A DNA stretch of 21,523 nucleotides from Mycoplasma sp. CAG:877. GTDB lineage: Bacteria; Bacillota_I; Bacilli_A; RF39; UBA660. The translations under genes were made by a program, and so were the position numbers. The stretch covers positions 48,785 through 70,307 of the forward strand of contig HF992494.1 in assembly GCA_000433455.1 (NCBI GenBank), read 5' to 3'. Below, in pieces: positions 6,473 to 13,810 of this stretch. Each line of letters opens with the position of its first letter. The first letter of the stretch is position 1. The notes beneath the pieces were generated by a model, which worked only from the letters and a program-made list of their open reading frames with translations, made no database searches and had not been told where the DNA came from.

Positions 6473-8119
6473 GTGAGTGAAAAAGTAGTTGTTACATTGA
6501 TGAAGAAAAGAAAAATTACAAATGAATGCTCAGTATTTACTGTTTCTTCTACTAGGATTGGTTATTATGATCCAAGAGTTAACCTTTTTTATGATAATAA
6601 GACTAAAGGATGTTATCCAAATATTAGAAATGTTGCTAGTTACAAGAAAGACAATACTTTAGCTTTTGATAATTTGGTAAGGTATGATGATTTGGAACAA
6701 GCAGTAGTTGATGGTGGTACTTTTAATGATGCTTTAAAGAGATATACTGATGATTGTAAGAGACATTTTTATGTAGTTATTTCTAGAGATGGAGTAAATA
6801 GTTCGGTTATTACTTTAAATGTTGATGACTTTGAAGATGCTACTGGAAAAATAAAAGATATTTCAGCTTTGATTAGTGGTATAAGTAGGGATAAGGATAA
6901 TAGAGGCTTATTAAATATGGATGTTGATGAAGCATTACTTAGTCTTCGTGATATGATTACTGATGGTGGCAGAAGTAAGGAAGATTTGGAACTTTTAAAG
7001 AATGAACTTTTATATTATCGTAGTATTGTTAAGGAACTTTTAAACTTAGTGGCTTTTGAAATGAATGGAGTTAGAGATAATGAACTTGATGATAGTGATA
7101 CAGTTAGTGTAGAAAAAGTTGATGATGGTAGTAAAAAAGTAATACTTAGTGATATAAATATTGATGAGTTAGTTGGTTTAGTAACAAAGACTGTTGTTCA
7201 TCAAGATGATGCTGTTCGTAGACTTGTACTTGAAATTGAACGTAATTTAGAAAGTGATGGAGAAAAGGATGGCATTTTAATAACAGGATCTACTGGCGTT
7301 GGTAAGACAATGACTATTAATTTGATTGCTAAATATTTAGATAGACCAGTTAAAATAATTGATTCGACACAGCTTACAGTTCCTGGTTATGTTGGTAAAA
7401 GCGTTGAGGATTATTTATACGAACTTTTATGTGATTGTAATGGGGATGTTGAAAGAGCTGAACAAGCTATTATTTTCTTTGATGAAATAGATAAAAAAGG
7501 ATCAGAAAAAAAGTCCGATATTTCAGGACAAGGTGTTTTAAATGTATTATTAAAGTTTTTAGATGGGACTGAATATGATGTAACGTCTGATAGGCGTATT
7601 CCTGGTTCTGCTCAAAAGATATCTACAAAGAATATGTTAGTACTTGCTGGAGGTAGTTTTGCTGATGTTTATAAGAATAGTGGACCTAAACAGATTGGAT
7701 TTTTAGATGGAGAGAAAAAAGAATATGTACCTAGTGCTACTGATTTTGTAGAGAAGGGTATGATGACAAAGGATTTTATAGGTAGATTTCCAATTATTAT
7801 ACATTATAATGATTTAGATGCAAAAGCCTTAGTAGATGTTTTAGTTAATTCTGAGGCTTCACCATTAAAAAGGGAGAGAGATGTATTTTCTAAAGCTGGA
7901 GTTAAGTTAACGGTAACAGAAGATTATATGGAAGCTGTTGCTAGAGCAGCTATCAATATGGAAACTGGTGCTAGAGGATTAAAAGGTATTGTTAAGAATA
8001 CTACTTGGCCAAGTTATGATAAAGTTAAATCAGAGTCTGGTGTATATAGAGAAGTTGTTTTAGATGAGAAGACTGTTAGTGATAATAAAGTTTATGTATT
8101 AAGAAAAAAAGACGATTAA
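6473..8119 (+). CDS. ClpX-like AAA+ ATPase with a novel N-terminal domain
   Basis: 548 residues. The C-terminal part (about 225-548) is a ClpX-type unfoldase module: Walker A GSTGVGKT (272-279), pore loop GYVG (305-308), Walker B FFDEID (335-340), arginine finger in DFIGRFP (Arg438) and sensor 2 GARGLK (499-504). An IGF tripeptide (408-410) sits where ClpX carries the loop that docks on ClpP. The four-cysteine zinc-binding domain of true ClpX is missing. Instead, residues 1-225 form an unrecognised mixed domain ending in a helical, acidic stretch. The start is GTG 6473, with GGGTGG just upstream; GTG 6461 is too close to the promoter and would overlap that site. It is transcribed alone and ends in a bidirectional terminator. 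It is probably a specialised unfoldase, perhaps ClpP-associated; the target is unknown. Confidence 0.85.
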   Translation: MSEKVVVTLMKKRKITNECSVFTVSSTRIGYYDPRVNLFYDNKTKGCYPNIRNVASYKKDNTLAFDNLVRYDDLEQAVVDGGTFNDALKRYTDDCKRHFYVVISRDGVNSSVITLNVDDFEDATGKIKDISALISGISRDKDNRGLLNMDVDEALLSLRDMITDGGRSKEDLELLKNELLYYRSIVKELLNLVAFEMNGVRDNELDDSDTVSVEKVDDGSKKVILSDINIDELVGLVTKTVVHQDDAVRRLVLEIERNLESDGEKDGILITGSTGVGKTMTINLIAKYLDRPVKIIDSTQLTVPGYVGKSVEDYLYELLCDCNGDVERAEQAIIFFDEIDKKGSEKKSDISGQGVLNVLLKFLDGTEYDVTSDRRIPGSAQKISTKNMLVLAGGSFADVYKNSGPKQIGFLDGEKKEYVPSATDFVEKGMMTKDFIGRFPIIIHYNDLDAKALVDVLVNSEASPLKRERDVFSKAGVKLTVTEDYMEAVARAAINMETGARGLKGIVKNTTWPSYDKVKSESGVYREVVLDEKTVSDNKVYVLRKKDD

Positions 8120-8133
8120 TAAATCGTCTTTTT
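8106..8133. terminator. Bidirectional terminator between convergent genes
   Basis: A perfect 12-bp stem, AAAAAGACGATT (8106-8117) with AATCGTCTTTTT (8122-8133), with loop AATA. The stops of both convergent genes lie in or at the edge of the stem. The A-run on one side and T-run on the other let it serve both strands. Confidence 0.9.
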
Positions 8134-8473
8134 AGTTAATATGTTTTTCTTTGTAAGCTTTTCTTAATTGCTTTACGTCTTCTTTAGTTACGTCTTCAGC
8201 TGGTGTTAATTTTGTTGTATCAACGAATTGACAAGCTTCTCCGATACCATTTCCTGCGTTTTCTGTAATGTGTGTTAGGTAATCGTAAGCTTCTTCTTTA
8301 CGAATAGGTGCTTCTCCATTTTCGGCATTTATTAATACGCCAAATCTGTTTTTATAAAATATTGCATCTTTTCTTATAACAGTACTTCCTGTAACTAAAG
8401 TTCTAACCCCATTATAAATTTTTATTCTTTCAACAGTCATTCTTTCAATATTTCCTCTATAATATTTTGACAT
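8132..8473 (-). CDS. Small protein of unknown function (113 residues)
   Basis: Not recognised. The 113-residue soluble protein is basic at both ends. It has a probable beta-rich first half (residues 10-55, with VERIKIYNGVRTLVTGST) and a helical C-terminus (TKEDVKQLRKAYKEKHIN). There is no signal peptide or membrane span. The start at 8473 is supported by AGGTGA seven bases upstream on the minus strand and by a good promoter (TTGCTA, 17 bases, TATAAT). Coding potential is supported by that promoter, the ribosome binding site and the shared terminator. It faces the AAA+ ATPase gene convergently and is transcribed alone, so context gives no functional clue. Confidence 0.75.
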   Translation of the reverse strand: MSKYYRGNIERMTVERIKIYNGVRTLVTGSTVIRKDAIFYKNRFGVLINAENGEAPIRKEEAYDYLTHITENAGNGIGEACQFVDTTKLTPAEDVTKEDVKQLRKAYKEKHIN

Positions 8474-8492
8474 TTTTCATCACCTGGGTCTT

Positions 8493-8521
8493 ATTATACT
8501 ATATTTTTCTTTTTATAGCAA
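8493..8521 (-). promoter_or_regulatory. Sigma-A promoter for the 113-residue protein gene
   Basis: On the minus strand: TTGCTA (8521-8516), a 17-base spacer and TATAAT (8498-8493), 20 bases before the start codon. Confidence 0.75.
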
Positions 8522-8576
8522 ATTTTTCTTCATTTTTAGTATATGCACTTGGTTTTGAAAAAAGTTAAAAAAAGTA

Positions 8577-8605
8577 TTGAAAAACAAAAATCATTTTGTT
8601 ATAAT
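8577..8605 (+). promoter_or_regulatory. Sigma-A promoter for tRNA-Met
   Basis: TTGAAA (8577-8582), 17 bases and a perfect TATAAT (8600-8605), 19 bases before the first base of the tRNA. A near-consensus promoter, as expected for a stable RNA. Confidence 0.85.
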
Positions 8606-8624
8606 TAATTTGTTACTTGCAAAT

Positions 8625-8701
8625 GGCGATGTAGCTCAGCTGGCTAGAGCGTCCGGTTCATACCCGGAAGGTCGGGGGTTCGATTCCCTCCGTCGCTACC
8701 A
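8625..8701 (+). tRNA. tRNA-Met (anticodon CAT), elongator type
   Basis: A 77-base cloverleaf with encoded CCA. Anticodon stem TCCGG/CCGGA encloses loop TTCATAC with anticodon CAT. The T arm contains GGTTCGATTCC. The acceptor stem is GGCGATG/CGTCGCT with G-T pairs at its first and sixth positions. The sequence resembles the Bacillus elongator tRNA-Met from memory, not the initiator, because the GGG/CCC anticodon stem of initiators is missing. A CAT-anticodon isoleucine tRNA modified by TilS is a less likely reading. Confidence 0.93.
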
Positions 8702-8713
8702 ATTATGGATGTT

Positions 8714-8740
8714 AACTCGGAATGATTTTTCGAGTTTTTA
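8714..8740 (+). terminator. Terminator after tRNA-Met
   Basis: AACTCG (8714-8719) pairs with CGAGTT (8731-8736) around an AT-rich loop and runs into TTTTTATTTTT. It separates the Met tRNA transcript from the Gln tRNA. Confidence 0.7.
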
Positions 8741-8804
8741 TTTTTGCTTTTATTTTTCTTTATTTTTTTATGATAATGTTGTAAAATTGAATTGTTAAGT
8801 TTAT

Positions 8805-8880
8805 TGCCCTATAGCCAAGTGGTAAGGCAGTGCGCTCTGACCGCACCATTTCGTTAGTTCGAATCTAACTAGGGCAGCCA
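8805..8880 (+). tRNA. tRNA-Gln (anticodon CTG)
   Basis: A 76-base cloverleaf with encoded CCA. The acceptor stem TGCCCTA/TAGGGCA has seven perfect pairs, and the first pair T-A is typical of glutamine tRNAs. Anticodon stem GTGCG/CGCAC encloses loop CTCTGAC with anticodon CTG, which reads CAG. The T arm contains AGTTCGAATCT. A possible -10 element (TAAAAT, 8782-8787) lies 17 bases upstream, but no good -35 box is seen. No terminator separates it from the glutamyl-tRNA synthetase gene 30 bases downstream. A CTG isoacceptor in an AT-rich genome is a little unexpected, since a TTG anticodon can read both glutamine codons. Confidence 0.93.
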
Positions 8881-8910
8881 ATATGGATATTAATACAGAG
8901 AGGTGTATTT

Positions 8911-10569
8911 ATGAATAAAGAAGAAAGATGTGAATTAGCAGAGATTTTATTTCCTAATATTACAAAGACTAGGGAATATTATGAGGAATTATATCCAGAA
9001 AGAGATTTGGATGAAGGCGCAATGGTAACAAGATATGGACCTTCTCCAACTGGTAGTGTTCATTTAGGTAACTTATATTCAGCTTTTTGTGATATGGTTT
9101 ATGCTAGACAAAGTAAAGGTGTTTTCTTTTTAAGAATTGAAGATACAGATCAAAAACGTATGGTTGAGGGTGGAATTGAAAATATCGTTAGTGTTTTACA
9201 TGGATTTGATATTTTACCTACAGAGGGTTATAGCTTTGGAGGTAATTATGGATCTTATCAACAAAGTGAACGTGTAGAGATTTATCAAACTTATGTAAAA
9301 GATTTAATTAAACAAGGACTTGCTTATCCGTGTTTTATGACTGAAGAAGAACTTAATAATATAAGAGAAGAGCAAGAGATAAATAAAGTAAGAACTGGTG
9401 TTTATGGTATTTATGCTGTTGATAGAGACTTATCACTTGAAGAGATAAAGGAAAAACTTGCTAGAGGAGAAGAATATGTTATTAGATTAAAATCTCCAGG
9501 AGATGCTAGTAAGACAATTGAAGTAGTTGATTGCATTAAAGGAAAAATGAAATTTCCAGAGCATGATACAGATACAGTACTTTTAAAGAAAAATGGAATT
9601 CCTACTTATCACTTTGCACATGCTATAGATGATCATTTAATGCATACAACTCATGTTATTCGTGGAGATGAGTGGGTTTCTAGTTTACCTTTACATATTC
9701 AATTATTTGAAGTTCTTGGTTTTAAGAAAGTTCAATATGCACATATTGCTCCTATTACAATTAAAGATAAAGAAACTGGAACAATTCGTAAAATAAGTAA
9801 GAGAAAAGATCCTTGGGCTGGAGTTAAATACTATGAAGAAGGTGGAATTCCAATAGAAGCATTACATCTTTATCTAGCAACAATTACAAATACTAATTTT
9901 GAGGAATGGTATTTAGCAAATCAAGATAAGACTATAGAAGATTTTACTTTTAGTTTTGACAAACAAGCTATTGGTGGAACTAGTTTTGATGAGGCTAAGT
10001 TTAATAATATTTGTAAAACATATTTTTCAAGAAAGACTGGCAAGGAAGTATATGATGAGACACTTGTTTGGGCTAAAAAATATGATCAAGGCTATGCTAA
10101 GTTATTAGAAGAAAATAAAGATAGAATGATTAAGTTCTTAAGTATAGAAAAAGATGGACCTAGACCTAGAAAAGATATAGCTAAGTATAGTGATGTTAAA
10201 GAGGAGTTCTCTTATGCGACTGATTCAATGTTTGAGAGCGAGAACTATTCTAAATATGATGGAGATAAGACATATGATGTTTCACTAGTAAGTGAATATT
10301 TAGATAATCTTGATTTAGATGTTACTAATGAAGAATGGTTTAATATAACTAAGGAGTTTGCCAGTAGTCATGGATATGCAGCTAGTCCAAAAGATTATAA
10401 AAAGAATCCAGATGAATATAAAGGTCATGTTGGAGATATATGTGAAGCAATTAGAGTTATGGTTACAGGTAGAAGACAATCTCCAGACTTATTCTCAATA
10501 ATGAAGATACTTGGAAAAGAAAATATAAGAAATAGAGTAGAACTATATAAGAGAAGTATAGAGAAGTAA
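8911..10569 (+). CDS. gltX: Glutamyl-tRNA synthetase, long form
   Basis: 552 residues, a class I aminoacyl-tRNA synthetase. The ATP-binding HIGH-type motif lies in PSPTGSVHLGNLYSAF (HLGN, 51-54) and the KMSKS-type loop is KISKR (294-298). The N-terminal catalytic domain also shows LRIEDTDQ and HVIRGDEWVSSLPLH. The protein is about 60-70 residues longer than the usual bacterial GluRS of about 480-490, with an extended N-terminus and a divergent C-terminal anticodon-binding half. Bacteria lacking GlnRS use GluRS to charge tRNA-Gln with glutamate before GatCAB amidation; whether that holds here is unknown. The ribosome binding site GAGAGGTG precedes ATG 8911. It follows tRNA-Gln(CTG) without a visible terminator and may share its transcript. 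Confidence 0.92.
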   Translation: MNKEERCELAEILFPNITKTREYYEELYPERDLDEGAMVTRYGPSPTGSVHLGNLYSAFCDMVYARQSKGVFFLRIEDTDQKRMVEGGIENIVSVLHGFDILPTEGYSFGGNYGSYQQSERVEIYQTYVKDLIKQGLAYPCFMTEEELNNIREEQEINKVRTGVYGIYAVDRDLSLEEIKEKLARGEEYVIRLKSPGDASKTIEVVDCIKGKMKFPEHDTDTVLLKKNGIPTYHFAHAIDDHLMHTTHVIRGDEWVSSLPLHIQLFEVLGFKKVQYAHIAPITIKDKETGTIRKISKRKDPWAGVKYYEEGGIPIEALHLYLATITNTNFEEWYLANQDKTIEDFTFSFDKQAIGGTSFDEAKFNNICKTYFSRKTGKEVYDETLVWAKKYDQGYAKLLEENKDRMIKFLSIEKDGPRPRKDIAKYSDVKEEFSYATDSMFESENYSKYDGDKTYDVSLVSEYLDNLDLDVTNEEWFNITKEFASSHGYAASPKDYKKNPDEYKGHVGDICEAIRVMVTGRRQSPDLFSIMKILGKENIRNRVELYKRSIEK

Positions 10570-10590
10570 AATATTACTTCTTTTCTTTTT
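10563..10590 (+). terminator. Terminator overlapping the gltX stop
   Basis: GAAGTAA (10563-10569) pairs with TTACTTC (10574-10580) around AATA, followed by TTTTCTTTTT. The stop codon is part of the left arm. Confidence 0.8.
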
Positions 10591-10598
10591 AGTTAAGA

Positions 10599-10627
10599 TT
10601 GATTATTTTTAATTTTTATGATATTAT
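10599..10627 (+). promoter_or_regulatory. Sigma-A promoter for the TPR-like gene
   Basis: TTGATT (10599-10604), 17 bases and TATTAT (10622-10627), 30 bases before the start codon. Confidence 0.65.
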
Positions 10628-10657
10628 ATAGACCAATTCTTAAATGGGGGGATTAAT

Positions 10658-12184
10658 ATGTCAAAACAAGATATTAAACATAATTTAAGACGTTTATTAA
10701 ATTATAATACTCTTTCTGATGCACAAAGAGTTACAGTTGAGAAATTACTTTCTAGATTAAAAAGTGATAATGATGATGGTTATGCTTTATATATGAGTAA
10801 GTATTACTTTTTAGATGGAAAATATAGTGAAGCTAAGAAGCTTTTACATGAAGTGTTAGAAACTGGTAAGAGTGATTTTTCTGTTTATTATGGGTTATAT
10901 AAGATTGCAGTTAAAGAGGGAGAATTTGATAAAGCATATCAATATATTTCAATGGCTGATGCTGTTAAGACTGATCCTGGTCTTGATTTAGCTTTGGCAA
11001 TTGCAGTTAGTCAAGTAACAAGTGATTTAGATAAAGATCCAACATTGTTAGAAGAGGGTGATTATCAAGTAGATATAGATACTAGTGCTTATAGAGCTAA
11101 TAGTTTGATAAATAGATTATATGTTGAAGCTATGGAAGAGTTTAATAAAGGAAACTATATTACAGCTAGAAATAAGATTGCTAAAATAACAAGATTACCT
11201 AATTCGTTTGATATATCAAATATTCCATTTGCATTTTATATATTAGCAGATAATATGGATGCTTTAGTTATGAAACAAAAAGAAGTATTTTTTCAAAAAA
11301 TAGAATCAAATGATGGAAAAGTAGAAATAGATGGAAAATTAGATGATGTTAGTTGTCAAAGATTACTTAATTATATATATATGGAGATTACTGGAGATAT
11401 CGATTTAGCTGAGAGGCTATTTACAGAAAATGAACAATTATTTGTAGATGGTGCTAATTCTGCAGTTACTTATTTTGTTAGAAAAAGAATAGCAGAGAGA
11501 AAGTTTTCTAGAAATATGGATACAGAACTATTTAAGAAGTATAGAAGTTATGTTAGAAGTGTTAGAGGTCTTATTAAAGAAGAAAATTATGCTGATGCTA
11601 TAGAGTTATGTGGAAGAGGAAAAGAAGAGACTGGTATAGCTGATTTTGACTATTATATAGGAAAAGCGTTATTTAAAATGCAAGACTTTGAAAGTGCAGA
11701 AAAACAATTACTAGGTTACTTAGGTGTTGGATCATATAAAGCGATTAAAGCAATGCATTATTTATTAACTATGTATAAAAGAGAAGGAAGAGTTGCTGAA
11801 GCTGGTGAAGTTGCTAAACAAATGCGTATGTTAGATGAGTATTTTATTGATGATACAGATATCTTTAAGAAGAGTAGAAAAAGTAGTGGCAAAAAATTAG
11901 AGAGTGATAAACCAGTGGTTACATGTAAAAGTATTAGAATGGATATAGATAAAGAGTTTGAGAATGTAGGAGAATTAAAACTAGAAGATTTTGAGACATA
12001 TACATTTAAACAGAAGATGGCTATTATTAGAAATTTACATATGTGTAATAATCCTAAGTTAGCACAAAGACTTACAAAACAAGTTGCTGCTAGTACTACT
12101 GATCCATTATTAAGACAAGTAATTAATAAAGAAAAAGAAGGTATATCTTTATATAAAGCAAAAGGTAAATTTGGGAAGATTTAG
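10658..12184 (+). CDS. TPR-like helical-repeat protein of unknown function
   Basis: 508 residues, not recognised as a named protein. The N-terminal third shows tetratricopeptide-type helix pairs (for example LYMSKYYFLDGKYSEAKKLL near 44-63 and GLYKIAVKEGEFDKAYQYIS near 79-98). A second set lies at about 305-390 (EENYADAIELCGRGKEETG and FKMQDFESAEKQLLGYL). The region between is helical without clear repeats. Residues around 405-425 form a lysine- and serine-rich linker before a helical C-terminal part. There is no signal peptide or membrane span, so it is probably a cytoplasmic scaffold. It has its own promoter, and GGGGGGAT serves as ribosome binding site. A weak A/T hairpin may end it near 12195. 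Neighbours give no clear functional link. Confidence 0.75.
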   Translation: MSKQDIKHNLRRLLNYNTLSDAQRVTVEKLLSRLKSDNDDGYALYMSKYYFLDGKYSEAKKLLHEVLETGKSDFSVYYGLYKIAVKEGEFDKAYQYISMADAVKTDPGLDLALAIAVSQVTSDLDKDPTLLEEGDYQVDIDTSAYRANSLINRLYVEAMEEFNKGNYITARNKIAKITRLPNSFDISNIPFAFYILADNMDALVMKQKEVFFQKIESNDGKVEIDGKLDDVSCQRLLNYIYMEITGDIDLAERLFTENEQLFVDGANSAVTYFVRKRIAERKFSRNMDTELFKKYRSYVRSVRGLIKEENYADAIELCGRGKEETGIADFDYYIGKALFKMQDFESAEKQLLGYLGVGSYKAIKAMHYLLTMYKREGRVAEAGEVAKQMRMLDEYFIDDTDIFKKSRKSSGKKLESDKPVVTCKSIRMDIDKEFENVGELKLEDFETYTFKQKMAIIRNLHMCNNPKLAQRLTKQVAASTTDPLLRQVINKEKEGISLYKAKGKFGKI

Positions 12185-12204
12185 TCCGGATTTATCTTTT
12201 TTTC

Positions 12205-12233
12205 TTTTCATTTATAATTAATTAGTTTATAAT
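12205..12233 (+). promoter_or_regulatory. Sigma-A promoter for lemA
   Basis: TTTTCA (12205-12210), 17 bases and TATAAT (12228-12233), 21 bases before the lemA start. Two more TATAAT copies nearby (12213-12218 and 12235-12240) make the exact -10 choice uncertain. Confidence 0.55.
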
Positions 12234-12254
12234 TTATAATAAGGAGGAGATAAG

Positions 12255-12818
12255 ATGAAGAAGGGTACAATTATAGGTTTGGTTGTGTTAGGAGTTGTAT
12301 TATTATTGGTATTTTCTTTAGTTGGTAATTATAATACTATGGTTACTAGTAGAGAGAATGTAGATACAGAGATGGCTAATGTTGATGTATATCTACAAAG
12401 AAGAGCAGATTTAATACCTAACTTAGTTAGTACAGTTAAAGGATATGCACAACATGAAGAAAAAGTTATTGATAGTATTACATCAGCACGAGAGAACTTA
12501 TTAGCTGCTAAAAGTGTAGAAGATAAAGCAAATGCTAACCAAGAATTAACTAATGCTATTAGTGCATTAATGGTAGTAGTTGAGAATTATCCAGATTTAA
12601 AAGCTAATACTAATTTCATTAATTTACAAGATGAACTTGCAGGTACAGAAAATAGAATAGCAACAGCTAGAAGAGACTATAATAGTGCAGTTAAAGAATA
12701 TAATACTTTAATTGTAAAATTTCCTAATAATATAATAGCTTCTATGTTTAACTTTAGTAAAGCAGATTATTTTAATGCAGATCCTGCTAAAGTAGAAGTT
12801 CCTAATGTAGAGTTCTAA
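12255..12818 (+). CDS. lemA: LemA family membrane protein
   Basis: 187 residues, the standard LemA length. One N-terminal membrane segment (about residues 5-23) is followed by the family core: YNTMVTSRENVDTEMANVDV, then RRADLIPNLVSTVKGYAQHE and later ITSARENL, ending with NADPAKVEVPNVEF. LemA proteins have a short N-terminal part outside and a helical-bundle domain; the exact role is unclear, though they occur next to TPM-domain proteins. AAGGAGGAG is a strong ribosome binding site. The stop codon is followed one base later by the start of the TPM gene, which implies coupled translation and perhaps a joint complex. Confidence 0.95.
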   Translation: MKKGTIIGLVVLGVVLLLVFSLVGNYNTMVTSRENVDTEMANVDVYLQRRADLIPNLVSTVKGYAQHEEKVIDSITSARENLLAAKSVEDKANANQELTNAISALMVVVENYPDLKANTNFINLQDELAGTENRIATARRDYNSAVKEYNTLIVKFPNNIIASMFNFSKADYFNADPAKVEVPNVEF

Positions 12819-12819
12819 G

Positions 12820-13725
12820 ATGAGAAAAATATTAATTACAAGTATATTTATTGGATTATTTTTAATACTTATACCATTTAATGTATTAGGTTTGGTTGAG
12901 CCAACTAGTAATTTTTATATTAATGATTATGCTAATGTTTTAGATGATGAAGTTGAAAATTATATTATGAGTAGATCAGTAGATTTAGCTAATAAGACTT
13001 CAGCACAGATTGTTGTTGTTACTATTGATACTTTAAATGGTGAAAACTTAGAAGAGTATGCTACTAAGTTATTTAGAAGTTTTGGTATTGGAGATAGTAA
13101 GAAGAATAATGGATTGTTATTACTACTAGTTGTAAATGATAGAAAGTTTAGAGTGGAAGTTGGGTATGGTTTAGAGGGTGTTTTACCTGATGGGCTTACT
13201 GGTAGATATCAAGATGAATATATCATTCCTTATTTAAAAAATAACGATTGGAATAATGGTGTTAAGAATGGATATACAGCTTTTTATACTAAGTTGTGTG
13301 ATTATTATGAAGTTGATGCTTTAAGTAATACAGATAGTGTTGTTACTGTTGGTGGTAATGATACGAATGATCCAATAGATACTTTAGTTTTTGTAATAGC
13401 TAGTGCACTTGTAGGACCATCTTTTATATTAGGACTTTACTTTAGATATGCAAGTAAAGCTAAAAAGAAGAAAATTAGTTTTATTTCTGTGATGTTATGT
13501 TTAGGAGATGTAATATTCATATTTATAATGAGTTTTTTATATGGCTCTATGTGGTTTGTATTTTTATTTTTACAAATAATTGCATTTCTTATTGCAAGAT
13601 TTGGTAGTTTTGATTCTACATATAGTTCTAGAGGAGGATACTACGGAGGTGGCGGCTCTTCTGGTGGAGGATTTTCCGGAGGTGGAGGTTCTTCAGGTGG
13701 AGGAGGAAGTTCTAGAAGCTTTTAG
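12820..13725 (+). CDS. TPM-domain membrane protein (YgcG-like) with glycine-rich tail
   Basis: 301 residues. A signal peptide or first span (1-24) is followed by a TPM (YgcG/Psb32) domain at about 30-165, with NDYANVLDDEVE, SAQIVVVTIDTLNG, the RSFGIGDSKKNNGLLLLL segment and EVGYGLEGVLPDG. Membrane spans follow at about 187-208 and 222-260. The last 30 residues are glycine- and serine-rich (GGGGSSGGG type) ending RSF, which is usual for this family. Start ATG 12820 lies one base after the lemA stop and has only a weak ribosome binding site, which supports translational coupling. Its role is probably in membrane or envelope maintenance together with LemA; the biochemical activity is unknown. 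Confidence 0.92.
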   Translation: MRKILITSIFIGLFLILIPFNVLGLVEPTSNFYINDYANVLDDEVENYIMSRSVDLANKTSAQIVVVTIDTLNGENLEEYATKLFRSFGIGDSKKNNGLLLLLVVNDRKFRVEVGYGLEGVLPDGLTGRYQDEYIIPYLKNNDWNNGVKNGYTAFYTKLCDYYEVDALSNTDSVVTVGGNDTNDPIDTLVFVIASALVGPSFILGLYFRYASKAKKKKISFISVMLCLGDVIFIFIMSFLYGSMWFVFLFLQIIAFLIARFGSFDSTYSSRGGYYGGGGSSGGGFSGGGGSSGGGGSSRSF

Positions 13726-13727
13726 TT

Positions 13728-13764
13728 AAAAATAGTGAGTGAAAAACTTGCTATTTTTCTTTAT
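13728..13764 (+). terminator. Terminator after the lemA-TPM operon
   Basis: A 13-bp stem, AAAAATAGTGAGT (13728-13740) with ACTTGCTATTTTT (13746-13758), including two G-T pairs and a GAAAA loop. It ends in CTTTATT. Confidence 0.85.
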
Positions 13765-13779
13765 TTGAGTGGGTATTTT

Positions 13780-13788
13780 TGATATAAT
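13780..13788 (+). promoter_or_regulatory. Extended -10 promoter for mutS
   Basis: TGA TATAAT, an extended -10 with a perfect hexamer (13783-13788). The -35 at 17 bases (TTTATT) is weak. Its position excludes the upstream in-frame start at 13769 and supports the start at 13811. Confidence 0.7.
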
Positions 13789-13810
13789 ACTTGATGTAGG
13801 TGAAGTAAAA

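Noticed and set aside
8577..8798. A 73-residue open frame across the tRNA-Met region
   Set aside because: It covers a complete tRNA with promoter and terminator; the peptide is a chance reading with no ribosome binding site.
12174..12200. Possible terminator after the TPR-like gene
   Set aside because: AAGAT/ATCTT arms followed by a T run exist, but inner pairing has several mismatches, so it was not listed as a feature.
13669..13719. Repetitive GGTGGAGG tract as a DNA repeat element
   Set aside because: It encodes the normal glycine-rich tail of TPM-domain proteins, so the repetition is explained by the protein.
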